Source of the DNA: Roseateles depolymerans
GTDB taxonomy: Bacteria > Pseudomonadota > Gammaproteobacteria > Burkholderiales > Burkholderiaceae_C
Assembly: GCF_003387155.1 (NCBI RefSeq)
Contig: NZ_QUMT01000005.1
Span: 62,001-126,000 of the forward strand
DNA length: 64,000 bases
Reading direction: 5' to 3'
Below, in pieces: positions 25,927 to 34,925 of the stretch. Position 1 is the first letter of the stretch; each line of letters opens with the position of its first letter. Position numbers and translations under genes: made by a program. Under the pieces are notes generated by a model. That model did no database searches, was not told the origin of the DNA, and worked only from the letters and a program-made list of their open reading frames with translations.

Positions 25927-26925
25927 TCAATTCATCCGGCGCGGCCGGACCATGGCGAGGGATTCCGGCGGTCGCCGCATCCACGCAGCATAGTCGGGAT
26001 GATCGCGCAGCGGTGCGAAGCACATGCCGCGGTCCTTCAGGCCCTGCATCAGCGGCTCCAGCACGGCCGGCGCCCACGGGTCCTGGCGGGACCAGATGCC
26101 CAGGTGGGCCATCAGGATGTCGCCGGGCTTGATGCGGCGCAGCGCCTGTTCCAGCAAGGCATGATTGGGAAAGCGGTCGCTGGGCAATTCATCGCCCAGG
26201 AAGCCGGCTGGCTGGGCCCAGCCCACATGCCGGAAGCCGCAGACACGGGCCGCGGCCAGCAGGGCCGCCGAGGTGCGTCCCGCGGGTGCGCGGAAGATCA
26301 TGGACATCGGCCGGCCGGTCATTTCCGCGAAACGGCGGGCGGGCTGGCGCAGCTCGTCGCAGTAGTCGGCGGCGGACATCTCGACGATCTGCGGCACCTG
26401 TTCACCGGCGGCACGGCGGAAGCGGAAACGGCCGTCAGGCAGGTCCGCCACCCACGCATCGTGATACCAGGTGTGCGAGCCGAAATCATGGCCCTGCTCC
26501 GCCAGCGCCTTCCACCACGGCGCCCACTTGTCGTCCAGCGTCTGGCCACCGTCCTTGGTCGGCTCCTGCGCCAGGAAGAAGGTGGCCTTGGCATCGAAGC
26601 GCTTGAGCGTGTCCACGATCAGCGGGGCCACGCCCATGTGGCCGGTGTCGAAGGTCAGGTAGACCGGTTTGTCGCAAGGCGGGGTGGGTGCGGCGGGCTG
26701 GGCATGCAGTCCAGGCGCCAGCAGGGCCGTGCCCAGCAGCGACAGCAGCAGACGACGCGGCAGGCTGCGCAGCCGACCGACCGGCGCGCAGCGCAGGTCG
26801 CCGGACGAGCGACCGACCGGCGCGCAGCGCGGGTCGCCGGACGAGCGACCGACCGTGGCGCGGCCCGCCGCATCCATGGCGGCACCCGGCTCGGCCCCTC
26901 GAGTCATCACATCGCTCACAGCCAC
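25927..26925 (-). CDS. Polysaccharide deacetylase (NodB-fold) family protein
   Basis: 332 residues. A long N-terminus (~50 residues, partly made of a 12-residue tandem repeat GRSSGDxRCAPV) precedes a signal sequence (RLLLSLLGTALLAPGLHAQP). The NodB-homology motifs follow: LTFDTGHMG (motif 1), SHTWYHD (motif 2), RAPAG (motif 3) and DILMAHLG (motif 4). Motif 1 lacks the second Asp of the usual TFDDG, which is a metal ligand in most family members, so activity or metal use may differ. Start uncertain: GTG at 26925, GTG at 26919 or ATG at 26907. The beta-propeller gene ends 8 bp upstream. Confidence 0.82.
   Translation of the reverse strand: MAVSDVMTRGAEPGAAMDAAGRATVGRSSGDPRCAPVGRSSGDLRCAPVGRLRSLPRRLLLSLLGTALLAPGLHAQPAAPTPPCDKPVYLTFDTGHMGVAPLIVDTLKRFDAKATFFLAQEPTKDGGQTLDDKWAPWWKALAEQGHDFGSHTWYHDAWVADLPDGRFRFRRAAGEQVPQIVEMSAADYCDELRQPARRFAEMTGRPMSMIFRAPAGRTSAALLAAARVCGFRHVGWAQPAGFLGDELPSDRFPNHALLEQALRRIKPGDILMAHLGIWSRQDPWAPAVLEPLMQGLKDRGMCFAPLRDHPDYAAWMRRPPESLAMVRPRRMN
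26774..26855. repeat. 36-bp tandem repeat in the deacetylase 5' region
   Basis: Two full copies (starts 26774 and 26810, one mismatch) plus 10 bp of a third. The unit is a multiple of three and encodes a 12-residue peptide repeat, so it preserves the reading frame. Confidence 0.9.
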
Positions 26926-26932
26926 CTCAGTC

Positions 26933-28120
26933 TCACTGACGCGGCATCTGGTCCAGCGTCCAGACCCCGTGCGGCGACTTGCCCACCTTCACCTGCGTGG
27001 TGATCTGCTTGGTCTGCAGGTCCACCACGGTGAGCTTGCGGGCCCAGCGGGAGGTCACCAGCAGCGTGCGGCCATCGGGCAGGATTTCCATGTCGTCCGG
27101 GCCGCCCGGCACCTTCAGCACGTCCACCACCGACAGGCTGTCCAGCGCGATCTTGCTGATGGTGTTGGCGGCGCGGTTGCTCACCAGCACATGGCGGCGG
27201 TCCCCCAGCGCGCGGAAGGAGTGGGCCCCGTCGCCGGTGTCGATGCGCTTGACCAGGCGCGGCTGCGGCAGGCCTCCCACCTCATACACCTCCACATAGT
27301 GGTCGCCGGTCAGGGCCACCAGCAGGTATTTGTCGTCGGGGGTCAGGTAGACGTCGGCCGGCAGCTTGCCCACCGGCACCTTCCAGCGCACCGCCAGGGT
27401 GTTCAGGTCGATCGCCATGATCTCGCTGCTGTCCTGCATGCTGGCGTAGACCACGGTGCTTTTGGTGTCGATGGACAGGTGGCTGGGGGTCTTGGGCGCG
27501 GAGAAGCGCTTGGTCAGCACCAGCGGCTGCGCCTGGTTCTGGGGCTGCCACTTATAGAGGTCCACATGGTCCAGCCGGTTGCCGGCCAGCACCAGCCACT
27601 TCATGTCCGGCGAGAAGCGCAGGTGATAGGGGTCGGAAATGCCGTGGATGGTGCGCTGCACCTCGGCGGTGACCGGGTCCAGGAAGGTCAGCGAATCCCC
27701 CAGCGCATTGGCCACGACCATGGTCTTGCGGTCCGGCGTCAGGTAGAGGTGATGCGGCTCCTTGCCGGTGGGAATGCGCTTGACCTCGCGGAAGGTGCGG
27801 GGGTCGATGACGCTCACGTCCGCATCCAGCGAGTTCAGCACGAAGATGGGGCTGGTGGCGACCTTGGGCGCGGTCGATGCGCCGCCGTTGGCCGTGGCCG
27901 CGCTGGCAGCGGCTGTTGCGGCTGTTGCGGCTGTGGCGGTGGTTGCGGCCGGTGCCGCCGTCGGGGCCGCCGCATGCGCCGCCTGGGCGTGATGCGCGCC
28001 ATGGGCGGCCTGCGCGGTGCGTCGGGCTTGGGCCGGTTGGGCCGTCAGGAGGCTGCCGGCAAGGGCTGTGGCAGTGAGAACCAGGGCCGCGGCGACGGGC
28101 CGCGCGGACAAGAACAGCAT
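26933..28120 (-). CDS. YVTN/YncE-type beta-propeller secreted protein
   Basis: 395-residue exported protein. A signal peptide (residues ~1-32) and an Ala/Thr/His-rich linker (~33-85, about 50 residues of near-uniform Ala/Thr) precede a seven-bladed propeller with repeated units such as VSVIDPRTFREVKRIPTG, HHLYLTPDRKTMVVAN and PDDMEILPDGRTLLVTS. Members of this family are found with surface polysaccharide or quinohaemoprotein systems; no specific ligand is predictable. It leads the five-gene minus-strand run at 22852-28120. The linker is coded by low-complexity GC-rich DNA prone to slippage. Confidence 0.87.
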   Translation of the reverse strand: MLFLSARPVAAALVLTATALAGSLLTAQPAQARRTAQAAHGAHHAQAAHAAAPTAAPAATTATAATAATAAASAATANGGASTAPKVATSPIFVLNSLDADVSVIDPRTFREVKRIPTGKEPHHLYLTPDRKTMVVANALGDSLTFLDPVTAEVQRTIHGISDPYHLRFSPDMKWLVLAGNRLDHVDLYKWQPQNQAQPLVLTKRFSAPKTPSHLSIDTKSTVVYASMQDSSEIMAIDLNTLAVRWKVPVGKLPADVYLTPDDKYLLVALTGDHYVEVYEVGGLPQPRLVKRIDTGDGAHSFRALGDRRHVLVSNRAANTISKIALDSLSVVDVLKVPGGPDDMEILPDGRTLLVTSRWARKLTVVDLQTKQITTQVKVGKSPHGVWTLDQMPRQ

Positions 28121-28277
28121 CAGGAATCCTCAAGGGAGCTCAAGGAGCTCAACAGAGCCAGGGATCGGCAAAGGTTGCCGCCAAATTTGGACATCAGCCG
28201 AACTTGGGCACCCGCCGAACAGCGCACCTTGCGCAACTATCCGCCCCTTGACTGAGGGCGACCTGAAAAAAAGCAAA

Positions 28278-28295
28278 GGCAGCGCATGCGCTGCC
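28278..28295 (-). terminator. Palindromic terminator for the AIM24-family gene
   Basis: Perfect 18-bp palindrome GGCAGCGCATGCGCTGCC followed on the minus strand by TTTGCTTTTTTT (28265-28277). It lies between the AIM24-family gene and the propeller gene. Confidence 0.8.
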
Positions 28296-28420
28296 TCAAG
28301 TGTAGGCGGGATGACTCACGCCACCGCCGGGAACAGGCCGGTCCACGCCCGCCAGATGCGGGGATGGCGGCATTCGCACAGGCGTGCAGGGCCTGCGGAG
28401 ACCGCCGCTGGCCACCCCGC

Positions 28421-28497
28421 GAAGTGCCCGCAAAGTGCCCGCGAAGTGCCCGCGAAGTGTCCGCAAAGTGCCCGCAAAGTGCCTGGAAAGGGCCTGC
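28421..28497. repeat. 11-bp tandem repeat, seven copies
   Basis: Seven consecutive units of consensus RAAGTGCCCGC (first five nearly identical, last two drifting) lie between the AIM24-family stop and its terminator, in the 416-bp gap 28121-28536. The remainder of that gap shows no coding sequence; the promoter of the propeller operon must lie just right of 28120. Confidence 0.9.
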
Positions 28498-28536
28498 AAT
28501 GGGCTTGCGGAGCCCCGGAAGTCCGATGCTGCGGGC

Positions 28537-29349
28537 TTATTCGTCGTCGCCGCCCAGCAGGCCGCCGAGCAGTCCCCCGGTGGCAAAACCGCCCAGCACC
28601 GAGCCCTCTTCCCGCGAGCCGCCGCGCTGCGGAGCAGCCGCGAAAACACGGGACGCCAGGCGCGAGAACGGCAGGCTCTGCAGCCAGACTTCGCCTGGAC
28701 CGGTGAGCTTGGCCAGGAACAGACCCTCGCCGCCGAACAGGGCGGTCTTGATTTTGCCCACGTACTGAATCTCGAAACTGACGTTGGGGGTGTAGGCCAC
28801 CACGCAGCCGGTATCCACCAGCAGGGTCTGACCCGGCTGGAGGGAGCGACGAACCACCGTTCCGCCGGCATGCACGAAGGCCAGCCCGTCCCCATCGAGC
28901 TTCTGCATGATGAAACCTTCACCACCGAAGAAGCCGGTCGACAGCCGCTGCTGTATTGCGATCCCCAGGGACACCCCGCGGGCCGCGCACAGGAAGGCGT
29001 CCTTCTGGCAGATCAGCGTGCCGCCGAGCTGGCGCAGGTCCATGGGCAGGATCTTGCCCGGGTACGGCGCCGCGAAGGCGACCCGCTGTTTGCCCTGAGC
29101 CTGATTGGTGTAGATCGTGGTGAACAGCGATTCCCCGGTGACCAGGCGCTTGCCAGCGCCCAGCAGCTTGCCGAAGAAGCCGCCCTGGTTGGCGGACCCG
29201 TCCCCAAAGACGGTGTCCATGCTGATCCCGGCGTCCATGAACATCATGGAACCGGCTTCGCCGATGGCTGCTTCGCCGGGGTCGAGCTCGACCTCCACGA
29301 ATTGCATCTCCGCACCCTTGATTTCGTAGTCCACCACATCCATCGCCAT
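28537..29349 (-). CDS. AIM24 / TIGR00266 family protein
   Basis: 270-residue protein of the TIGR00266 family (AIM24-like beta-helix), function unknown in bacteria. Typical segments: [31 protein letters not shown], a central [14 protein letters not shown], and [14 protein letters not shown] with the glycine-rich tail [12 protein letters not shown]. The ATG at 29349 has AAGGTGA at good spacing; the open frame upstream lacks homologous sequence. It is divergent from the IclR-type gene with 152 bp between starts. Confidence 0.88.
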   Translation of the reverse strand: MAMDVVDYEIKGAEMQFVEVELDPGEAAIGEAGSMMFMDAGISMDTVFGDGSANQGGFFGKLLGAGKRLVTGESLFTTIYTNQAQGKQRVAFAAPYPGKILPMDLRQLGGTLICQKDAFLCAARGVSLGIAIQQRLSTGFFGGEGFIMQKLDGDGLAFVHAGGTVVRRSLQPGQTLLVDTGCVVAYTPNVSFEIQYVGKIKTALFGGEGLFLAKLTGPGEVWLQSLPFSRLASRVFAAAPQRGGSREEGSVLGGFATGGLLGGLLGGDDE

Positions 29350-29501
29350 TTGATTCACCTTCTGACTGAAACTGCGTTGATACTGGGTCCGGGCCCCCTG
29401 CCCCTGCCGCTGCCCTCCCGCTGCGGCGGAGGCAGACCAGGACATGGGGACCCGATCGGCCGGGATATTAACGTTTCGCCCACCTTTCAATCACCTGGGA
29501 T

Positions 29502-30479
29502 ATGACGCCTATGCCTAGCGAAGAACTCGATCCCTCGCTCAAGCCCGGGGACAGTTACGTGCAGTCTTTTGCACGCGGCCTGTCCGTCATCCGCGCCTTC
29601 GGGGCCGATGCCCCCCGCCAGACCCTGACCGAAGTGGCCAAGCGCTGCGGCCTGACCCGCGCCGGCGCCCGGCGCATCCTGCTCACGCTGCAGACGCTGG
29701 GGTATGTCCGCGCCGAGGGACGGCTGTTCGAACTCACGCCCAAGATCCTGGACCTGGGCTTCGCCTACCTCTCGTCGCAGCCGCTGTGGCAGTTCGCCGA
29801 GCCGCAGATGCTGCAGCTCACCGGCGAGTTGAAGGAGTCCTGCTCCATCGCCGTGCTGGACGCGCAGGACATCGTTTTTGTGATGCGCACCCCCACCCGC
29901 AAGATCTTCAATGAAGCACTGGGCGTGGGCAGCCGGCTGCCCGCCTGGGCCACCGCCATGGGCCGGGTGCTGCTGTCGGCGCTGCCACCGGAAGAGCTGG
30001 AAGCGCGCCTGCCCGCAGGACTGCTGGCAGCGGGCCAGACGGCGGCGGCTTCGGCAAACCCGGCGGGAATGGATGGCTTTTCCGCACCGGTTGGGGCGTC
30101 AGCTTCCTCGTCAGCGACTGCGTCTACCGCTCCGGGCTCGTTCCCCTCGTCGTTCCCTGCGACACCATCCGGTGCCCTGGACAGCCCGGGGGCTTCTGGC
30201 GCCGGCGGGGGCTCCGACTCGGTCCGCAGCCTGGAGGAACTGCGCCGCTCGCTGGAGCAGGTGCGCCAGCAGGGCTGGTGCCTGCTGGACCGGGAGCTCG
30301 AGGAAGGGCTGGCCACGCTGGCCGTGCCCATCCACGGCCGCCAGGGCCGGGTGATCGCCGCCATCGCCCTGCATGCGCAGACCAGCCGCACCTCGCCTCA
30401 GCTGCTGCTGGAGCAAGGGCTGCCCAAGCTGCAGGAAACCGCGCAAGGGCTGTCGCGGCTCCTGCAGATCAAGGGCTGA
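29502..30479 (+). CDS. IclR-family transcriptional regulator with a low-complexity insertion
   Basis: 325 residues: winged HTH at the N-terminus (SFARGLSVIRAFGAD ... LTEVAKRCGLTRAGARRILLTLQTLGYV) and an IclR effector domain (LPAWATAMGRVLLSAL, then GWCLLDRELEEGLATLAVPI). The family normally runs ~260 residues; the excess is an Ala/Ser/Pro/Gly segment at residues ~178-240 that splits the effector domain. The closest subfamily by sequence is PcaR/PcaU/PobR, regulators of aromatic acid catabolism, but no aromatic degradation genes are in the window. A second ATG at 29511 is possible. It is convergent with phaB. Confidence 0.9.
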   Translation: MTPMPSEELDPSLKPGDSYVQSFARGLSVIRAFGADAPRQTLTEVAKRCGLTRAGARRILLTLQTLGYVRAEGRLFELTPKILDLGFAYLSSQPLWQFAEPQMLQLTGELKESCSIAVLDAQDIVFVMRTPTRKIFNEALGVGSRLPAWATAMGRVLLSALPPEELEARLPAGLLAAGQTAAASANPAGMDGFSAPVGASASSSATASTAPGSFPSSFPATPSGALDSPGASGAGGGSDSVRSLEELRRSLEQVRQQGWCLLDRELEEGLATLAVPIHGRQGRVIAAIALHAQTSRTSPQLLLEQGLPKLQETAQGLSRLLQIKG

Positions 30480-30513
30480 CGGCCCGTCCTCAGCCCATGG
30501 GTCAGCGCATGGG

Positions 30514-31251
30514 TCAGCCCATGTGCAGGCCACCGTTGCAGCTGAAGTCAGCGCCGGTGGTGAAGCCGGACTGATCGCTGGCCAGCCAGCCAACGATCGA
30601 GGCGATCTCCCGCGGTTCCCCCAGTCGCTTGACGGGGATCTGCGCCACGATCTTCTCCAGCACGTCGGGCCGCACGGCCTTGACCATGTCGGTGCCGATG
30701 TAGCCGGGGCTGACGGTGTTCACCGTCACGCCCTTGGCTGCCAGCTCCTGCGCCAGCGCCATGGTGAAGCCGTGCATGCCGGCCTTGGCCGCCGAATAGT
30801 TGGTCTGGCCGATCTGCCCCTTCTCGCCGTTGACTGACGAGATGTTGATGATGCGGCCCCATCCCTTGTCCACCATGCCCGGCACCACCTGCTTGGTGAC
30901 GTTGAACATGCTGTTGAGGTTGGTGTCGATCACCGCGTCCCAATCCTCGCGGGTCATCTTGAGGAACATGCGGTCCTTGGTGATGCCGGCGTTGTTGACC
31001 AGCACGTCCACCGCGCCGTGTTCGGCGATGGCCTTCTCGAAGGCCATCACGGTGGACTCCCAGTTCGCCACATTGCCGACCGAGGCGTAGAACTTGTAGC
31101 CCAGCGCCTCCTGCTCGCCCAGCCATTTGGCGTGGTCGCGGCTGGGCCCGCAGCCCGCAATGACCTTGAAGCCGTCATCGGCCAGCTTCTGGCAGATGGA
31201 GGTTCCGATGCCGCCCATGCCCCCTGTCACGTATGCCACTTTCTGACTCAT
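30514..31251 (-). CDS. phaB: Acetoacetyl-CoA reductase (PhaB)
   Basis: NADPH-dependent reduction of acetoacetyl-CoA to (R)-3-hydroxybutyryl-CoA, the monomer for polyhydroxybutyrate. 245-residue short-chain dehydrogenase: cofactor motif TGGMGGIG near the N-terminus, NNAG, catalytic YSAAKAG (Tyr and Lys), and the C-terminal SCNGGLHMG. AGGAGG lies upstream of the ATG. The order phaC-phaA-phaB on one strand with short gaps is the Cupriavidus-type PHB operon. Confidence 0.95.
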   Translation of the reverse strand: MSQKVAYVTGGMGGIGTSICQKLADDGFKVIAGCGPSRDHAKWLGEQEALGYKFYASVGNVANWESTVMAFEKAIAEHGAVDVLVNNAGITKDRMFLKMTREDWDAVIDTNLNSMFNVTKQVVPGMVDKGWGRIINISSVNGEKGQIGQTNYSAAKAGMHGFTMALAQELAAKGVTVNTVSPGYIGTDMVKAVRPDVLEKIVAQIPVKRLGEPREIASIVGWLASDQSGFTTGADFSCNGGLHMG

Positions 31252-31426
31252 TTGATTGCCTCCTGTTGTGGGCTCCCCGACGCGCGCCTCGGCGGGAAAG
31301 CTGACTGATCGCTCATCGACGCGCGAAATACTCTGAATCCCGATGTCCGGCCCTGTGCTGGGCCTTCTTGAATGCTCCGTGGTGGACGCTCTCCAGCGCC
31401 CACCCTCAACGGTCAACGGTCAACGG

Positions 31427-32614
31427 TCAACGCTCGACGCACAGCGCCACGCCCATGCCGCCACCGATGCACAGGCTGGCGATGCCCTTCTTCGCATCGC
31501 GCTTGATCATCTCGTGCAGCAGGGTGACCAGGATGCGGGCACCGGAAGCACCGATCGGATGGCCCAGTGCAATGGCGCCCCCATTCACATTGACCTTGCT
31601 GGTGTCCCAGCCCATCTGCTGATGCACCGCGCAGGCCTGGGCCGCGAAGGCTTCATTGATCTCCAGCAGGTCCAGGTCCTTGGCCTGCCAGCCGGCGCGG
31701 TCCAACGCCTTGCGGGAGGCGGGCACCGGGCCCATGCCCATGGTGGCCGGGTCCACGCCCGCGCTGGCGTAGGAGGCGATGCGGGCCAGCGGCTCCAGGT
31801 TCAGTGCACGGGCCTTGGCGGCGCTCATCACCAGCAGGCCGGCGGCGCCGTCGTTCAAGCCGGAGGCATTGCCCGCCGTCACCGAGCCGGCCTTGTCGAA
31901 GGCGGGACGCAGCCCGGCCAGCGCTTCGGCATTGGTCTTGCGGTTGATGAATTCGTCGGCGGCAAAGACCACCGGGTCGCCCTTTTTCTGGGGAATGGTC
32001 ACCGGCACGATCTCGGCCACGAAACGGCCGGCGTCCTGGGCCGCCGCCGCCTTCTGCTGGCTGGCCAGGGCCAGCTCGTCCTGCTGGCTGCGGCTGATGT
32101 GATATTCCTTGGCCACGTTCTCGGCCGTGATGCCCATGTGGTACTGGTTGTAGACGTCCCAGAGACCGTCAGTGATCATCGTGTCCACCAGCTTCCAGTC
32201 GCCCATGCGCTGGCCGTCGCGGGAGCCGGGCAGCACATGCGGGGACAGGCTCATGCTCTCCTGGCCGCCGGCGATGATGATGTCCGAGTCGCCATCGCGG
32301 ATGGCCTGCGCGGCCAGCATCACGGCCTTGAGGCCGGAGCCGCAGACCTTGTTGATGGTCATGGCCGGCACCGTCACCGGCAGGCCGGACTTGATGACCG
32401 CCTGACGGGCCGGGTTCTGGCCGGTGCCCGCCTGCAGCACCTGGCCCAGGATCACTTCCTGGATCTGATCCGGCTGCAGGCCGCTGCGGCGCAGCAGGTC
32501 CTGGATGACCAGCGCGCCCAGCTCGCTGGCCGGGATCTTGGCCAGCGACCCGCCGAATTTGCCGATGGGCGTGCGGGCCGCCGCGACGATGACGATGTCC
32601 TGTGCTGTGCTCAT
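31427..32614 (-). CDS. phaA: Acetyl-CoA C-acetyltransferase (beta-ketothiolase, PhaA)
   Basis: Condenses two acetyl-CoA into acetoacetyl-CoA, first step of PHB synthesis. 395 residues, the typical length. Nucleophile Cys91 in [10 protein letters not shown], catalytic His in GHPIGASG, and the second Cys in the C-terminal [12 protein letters not shown] are all present. It lies between phaC (upstream) and phaB (downstream). A short 7-bp tandem repeat (GGTCAAC) overlaps its 3' end near 31408-31437. Confidence 0.96.
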   Translation of the reverse strand: MSTAQDIVIVAAARTPIGKFGGSLAKIPASELGALVIQDLLRRSGLQPDQIQEVILGQVLQAGTGQNPARQAVIKSGLPVTVPAMTINKVCGSGLKAVMLAAQAIRDGDSDIIIAGGQESMSLSPHVLPGSRDGQRMGDWKLVDTMITDGLWDVYNQYHMGITAENVAKEYHISRSQQDELALASQQKAAAAQDAGRFVAEIVPVTIPQKKGDPVVFAADEFINRKTNAEALAGLRPAFDKAGSVTAGNASGLNDGAAGLLVMSAAKARALNLEPLARIASYASAGVDPATMGMGPVPASRKALDRAGWQAKDLDLLEINEAFAAQACAVHQQMGWDTSKVNVNGGAIALGHPIGASGARILVTLLHEMIKRDAKKGIASLCIGGGMGVALCVER

Positions 32615-32697
32615 GTCTCTCTCCTGGGTTGGAAGGCTGCTGAAGGCTGCGGAAGTCTGGGACGGCTAAAAAGGCCGGTGAAGGCGATGCAGAGGGA

Positions 32698-34440
32698 TCA
32701 CGCGCGCTCCTTCACATAACGGCCCGGCGCCGGTTCGATCGCCTGATAAGGGCCGCGTCCATAGGACCGGGGTGCGGCCTTGAGGGCCCCGGCCTGCGCC
32801 GCCAGCCAGTCGGACCAGTCTGGCCACCAACTGCCGGCATGCTCGGTAGCCGACGCCAGCCACTGCTGCGGCTGGGCCGGCAGCGCGGTGCCCTTGCCGA
32901 TCCAGTGGCTGCGCTTTTTCTTGGCCGGCGGATTGATCACGCCGGCGATATGCCCGGAAGCGCCCAGCACAAATCGCTTCTTGCCTTTGAAGATCTGCGT
33001 GCTGCGATAGGCCGCTTCCCACGGGACGATGTGGTCTTCCCGCGAGCCGTAGATGTAGACGGGCGCACGGATCAGGCCCAGGTCCAGCGCTTCCCCGGCC
33101 ACCGTCAGCCGGCCCGGCAGCTTGAGCTCGTTTTGCAGGTAGGTGTGGCGCAGGTACCAGCAGTACATCGGGCCCGGCAGGTTGGTGGCGTCGCTGTTCC
33201 AGTAGAGCAGGTCGAAGGGCGGCGGCGGCTCGCCCTTGAGGTAGTTGCCCACCACATAGTTCCACACCAGGTCGTTGGGCCGCAGCATGCTGAAGGTGCT
33301 GGCCAGTTGCTGGCCGTGCAGCAGCCCCGGTCCGTTGGGCGCCTGCGCGCCGATGGTGAGCTCCCGCATCTGGACCGAGGCCTCATCCACGAAAAGGTCC
33401 AGCACGCCGTTGTTCTCGAAGTCGATCAGCGTCGTCAGCAGCGTGACGCTGGCGGCGGGATGCTCGCCGCGTGCGGCCAGCACCGCCAGGGCGGTGGCCA
33501 GCAAAGTGCCGCCCACGCAGAAGCCCAGCGTGTTGATCGTCTTGCTGCCGCTGATGGCCTGCACCACCGCAATCGCCTGAATGGTGGCCTGCTCGATGTA
33601 GTCGTCCCAGGTCCAGTGCACGCAGCTCGCATCCGGATTGCGCCAGCTCACCACGAAGGTGCGGTGGCCCTGCGAGACCGCATGGCGGATCAGCGAGTTC
33701 TCCGGCTGAAGGTCCAGGATGTAGTACTTGTTGATGCAGGGCGGCACCATCAGGAGCGGGCGCTCATACACCTCGGCCGTCAGCGGCTTGTATTCCAGCA
33801 GCTGGAAGAACTCGTTCTCGAACACCACCTGCCCTTCGGTGGTGGCCACATTGCGTCCGACCTCGAATGCGCTTTCGTCCGTCTGGGACACGTGGCCGCG
33901 CTGCAGGTCGGCCAGCAGTTGCTGCATGCCGCGGGCGATGCTTTCCCCCTGCGTGTTCAGCGCTCGCTGCTGGGCTTCCGGATTGAAGGCAAGGAAGTTG
34001 CTCGGCGAGGAGGCCTCGATGAATTGCTGCACCGCAAAACGCAAGCGGGCGCGGGTCTTGTCGTCACCGCCGACCTGCTCGGCCATGCGCTGCAGCATGC
34101 GGGCATTGAGCAGATAGAGCTCGGCGCTGAAGTGGGACAGTCGGTTGCTGTTCCAGGACGCGTCGGTGAAGCGCTTGTCCTGCAACGGGGCCAGGTCCTC
34201 GGCGCGTCCGTCATGCGGGGCATGCAGGGCACGGTTCCACAGCTCACCGGCCTGGCTGAGGTACTCCTGCTGGAGCTGCTGCCAGGCATCGGTGGGAATC
34301 TGCAGGGACTGGATCTGCTGCAGGGTGTCGCCCATCTGGCGGGTCATGCCGCTCACAGCGTCGGCCATCTGGGTGGCCAGATGCTGGAAGCTCGAGAAAT
34401 CAGGCAGGCCCGGGGTACCGGCAGCATGCGTATCGCTCAT
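32698..34440 (-). CDS. phaC: Class I poly(3-hydroxyalkanoate) synthase (PhaC)
   Basis: Polymerises 3-hydroxybutyryl-CoA at the surface of PHB granules. 580 residues, the length of class I enzymes. The lipase-like box is GFCVGG (catalytic Cys near residue 306), the catalytic Asp lies in SREDHIVPW and the His in GASGHIAGVINPP. The N-terminal ~100 residues form the variable granule-association domain. First gene of phaCAB; an imperfect palindrome lies 76 bp upstream of its start. Confidence 0.96.
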   Translation of the reverse strand: MSDTHAAGTPGLPDFSSFQHLATQMADAVSGMTRQMGDTLQQIQSLQIPTDAWQQLQQEYLSQAGELWNRALHAPHDGRAEDLAPLQDKRFTDASWNSNRLSHFSAELYLLNARMLQRMAEQVGGDDKTRARLRFAVQQFIEASSPSNFLAFNPEAQQRALNTQGESIARGMQQLLADLQRGHVSQTDESAFEVGRNVATTEGQVVFENEFFQLLEYKPLTAEVYERPLLMVPPCINKYYILDLQPENSLIRHAVSQGHRTFVVSWRNPDASCVHWTWDDYIEQATIQAIAVVQAISGSKTINTLGFCVGGTLLATALAVLAARGEHPAASVTLLTTLIDFENNGVLDLFVDEASVQMRELTIGAQAPNGPGLLHGQQLASTFSMLRPNDLVWNYVVGNYLKGEPPPPFDLLYWNSDATNLPGPMYCWYLRHTYLQNELKLPGRLTVAGEALDLGLIRAPVYIYGSREDHIVPWEAAYRSTQIFKGKKRFVLGASGHIAGVINPPAKKKRSHWIGKGTALPAQPQQWLASATEHAGSWWPDWSDWLAAQAGALKAAPRSYGRGPYQAIEPAPGRYVKERA

Positions 34441-34515
34441 ACGTCTCCTCGTTCAGAACCGAGCAAGAAGCTTGCCACAGCAAGCGCGCCTCACCACAGG
34501 CCAAGCTTCGCATAT

Positions 34516-34542
34516 GCTCAATGGCTTTTTAGCCTATTGAGC
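34516..34542. promoter_or_regulatory. Imperfect palindrome upstream of phaC
   Basis: GCTCAATGGCT and AGCCTATTGAGC are reverse complements apart from one bulged base, with a T-rich spacer. It sits in the AT-richest part of the 178-bp gap between phaC and the divergent small membrane protein, so an operator or leader hairpin is possible. Confidence 0.4.
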
Positions 34543-34618
34543 TTACCGCTGTGTGATGCTCTTTCACCAGCGCCTGTCCGGCGATCCGGACACCCACATG
34601 CTTCTTCTTTGATCTCGC

Positions 34619-34918
34619 ATGGTCCTTGTTGCGCTCGCCTGGATGTATGTCGTACTCATGATGGCTGCGGCCGAAGCGATGAGCCCCCAAGGCACGCTGC
34701 TGGGCGCCGCATTCACCTTCATGATGTACGGCGTTTTGCCGCTGTCCATCGTGCTGTATGTGATGGGCACGCCGGCGCGGCGCAAGGCGCGGCGGCGGGC
34801 GGAGGAAGCGCAGGCGCTTGCCGATGCGCCGGTGGATGGGTCGGTCGATGCGCCGGTGGACGGCCAAGCTGGTGGCGAAGTGCAGAAGCGGCAACCGCAC
34901 CAGCCACCGCCGCCCTGA
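34619..34918 (+). CDS. Small two-helix membrane protein of unknown function
   Basis: 99 residues: two predicted membrane helices (about 2-18 and 28-48), then a basic stretch (ARRKARRRAEEAQ) and a Gly/Pro/Gln-rich tail. Similar small proteins occur next to phaC in related bacteria as far as I recall, but function is unknown. Divergent from phaC, convergent with the laccase-domain gene with 8 bp between. Confidence 0.7.
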   Translation: MVLVALAWMYVVLMMAAAEAMSPQGTLLGAAFTFMMYGVLPLSIVLYVMGTPARRKARRRAEEAQALADAPVDGSVDAPVDGQAGGEVQKRQPHQPPPP

Positions 34919-34925
34919 GCGTCTC

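Noticed and set aside
28421..28497. CRISPR array
   Set aside because: Units are 11 bp and contiguous, with no spacers; it is a simple tandem repeat.
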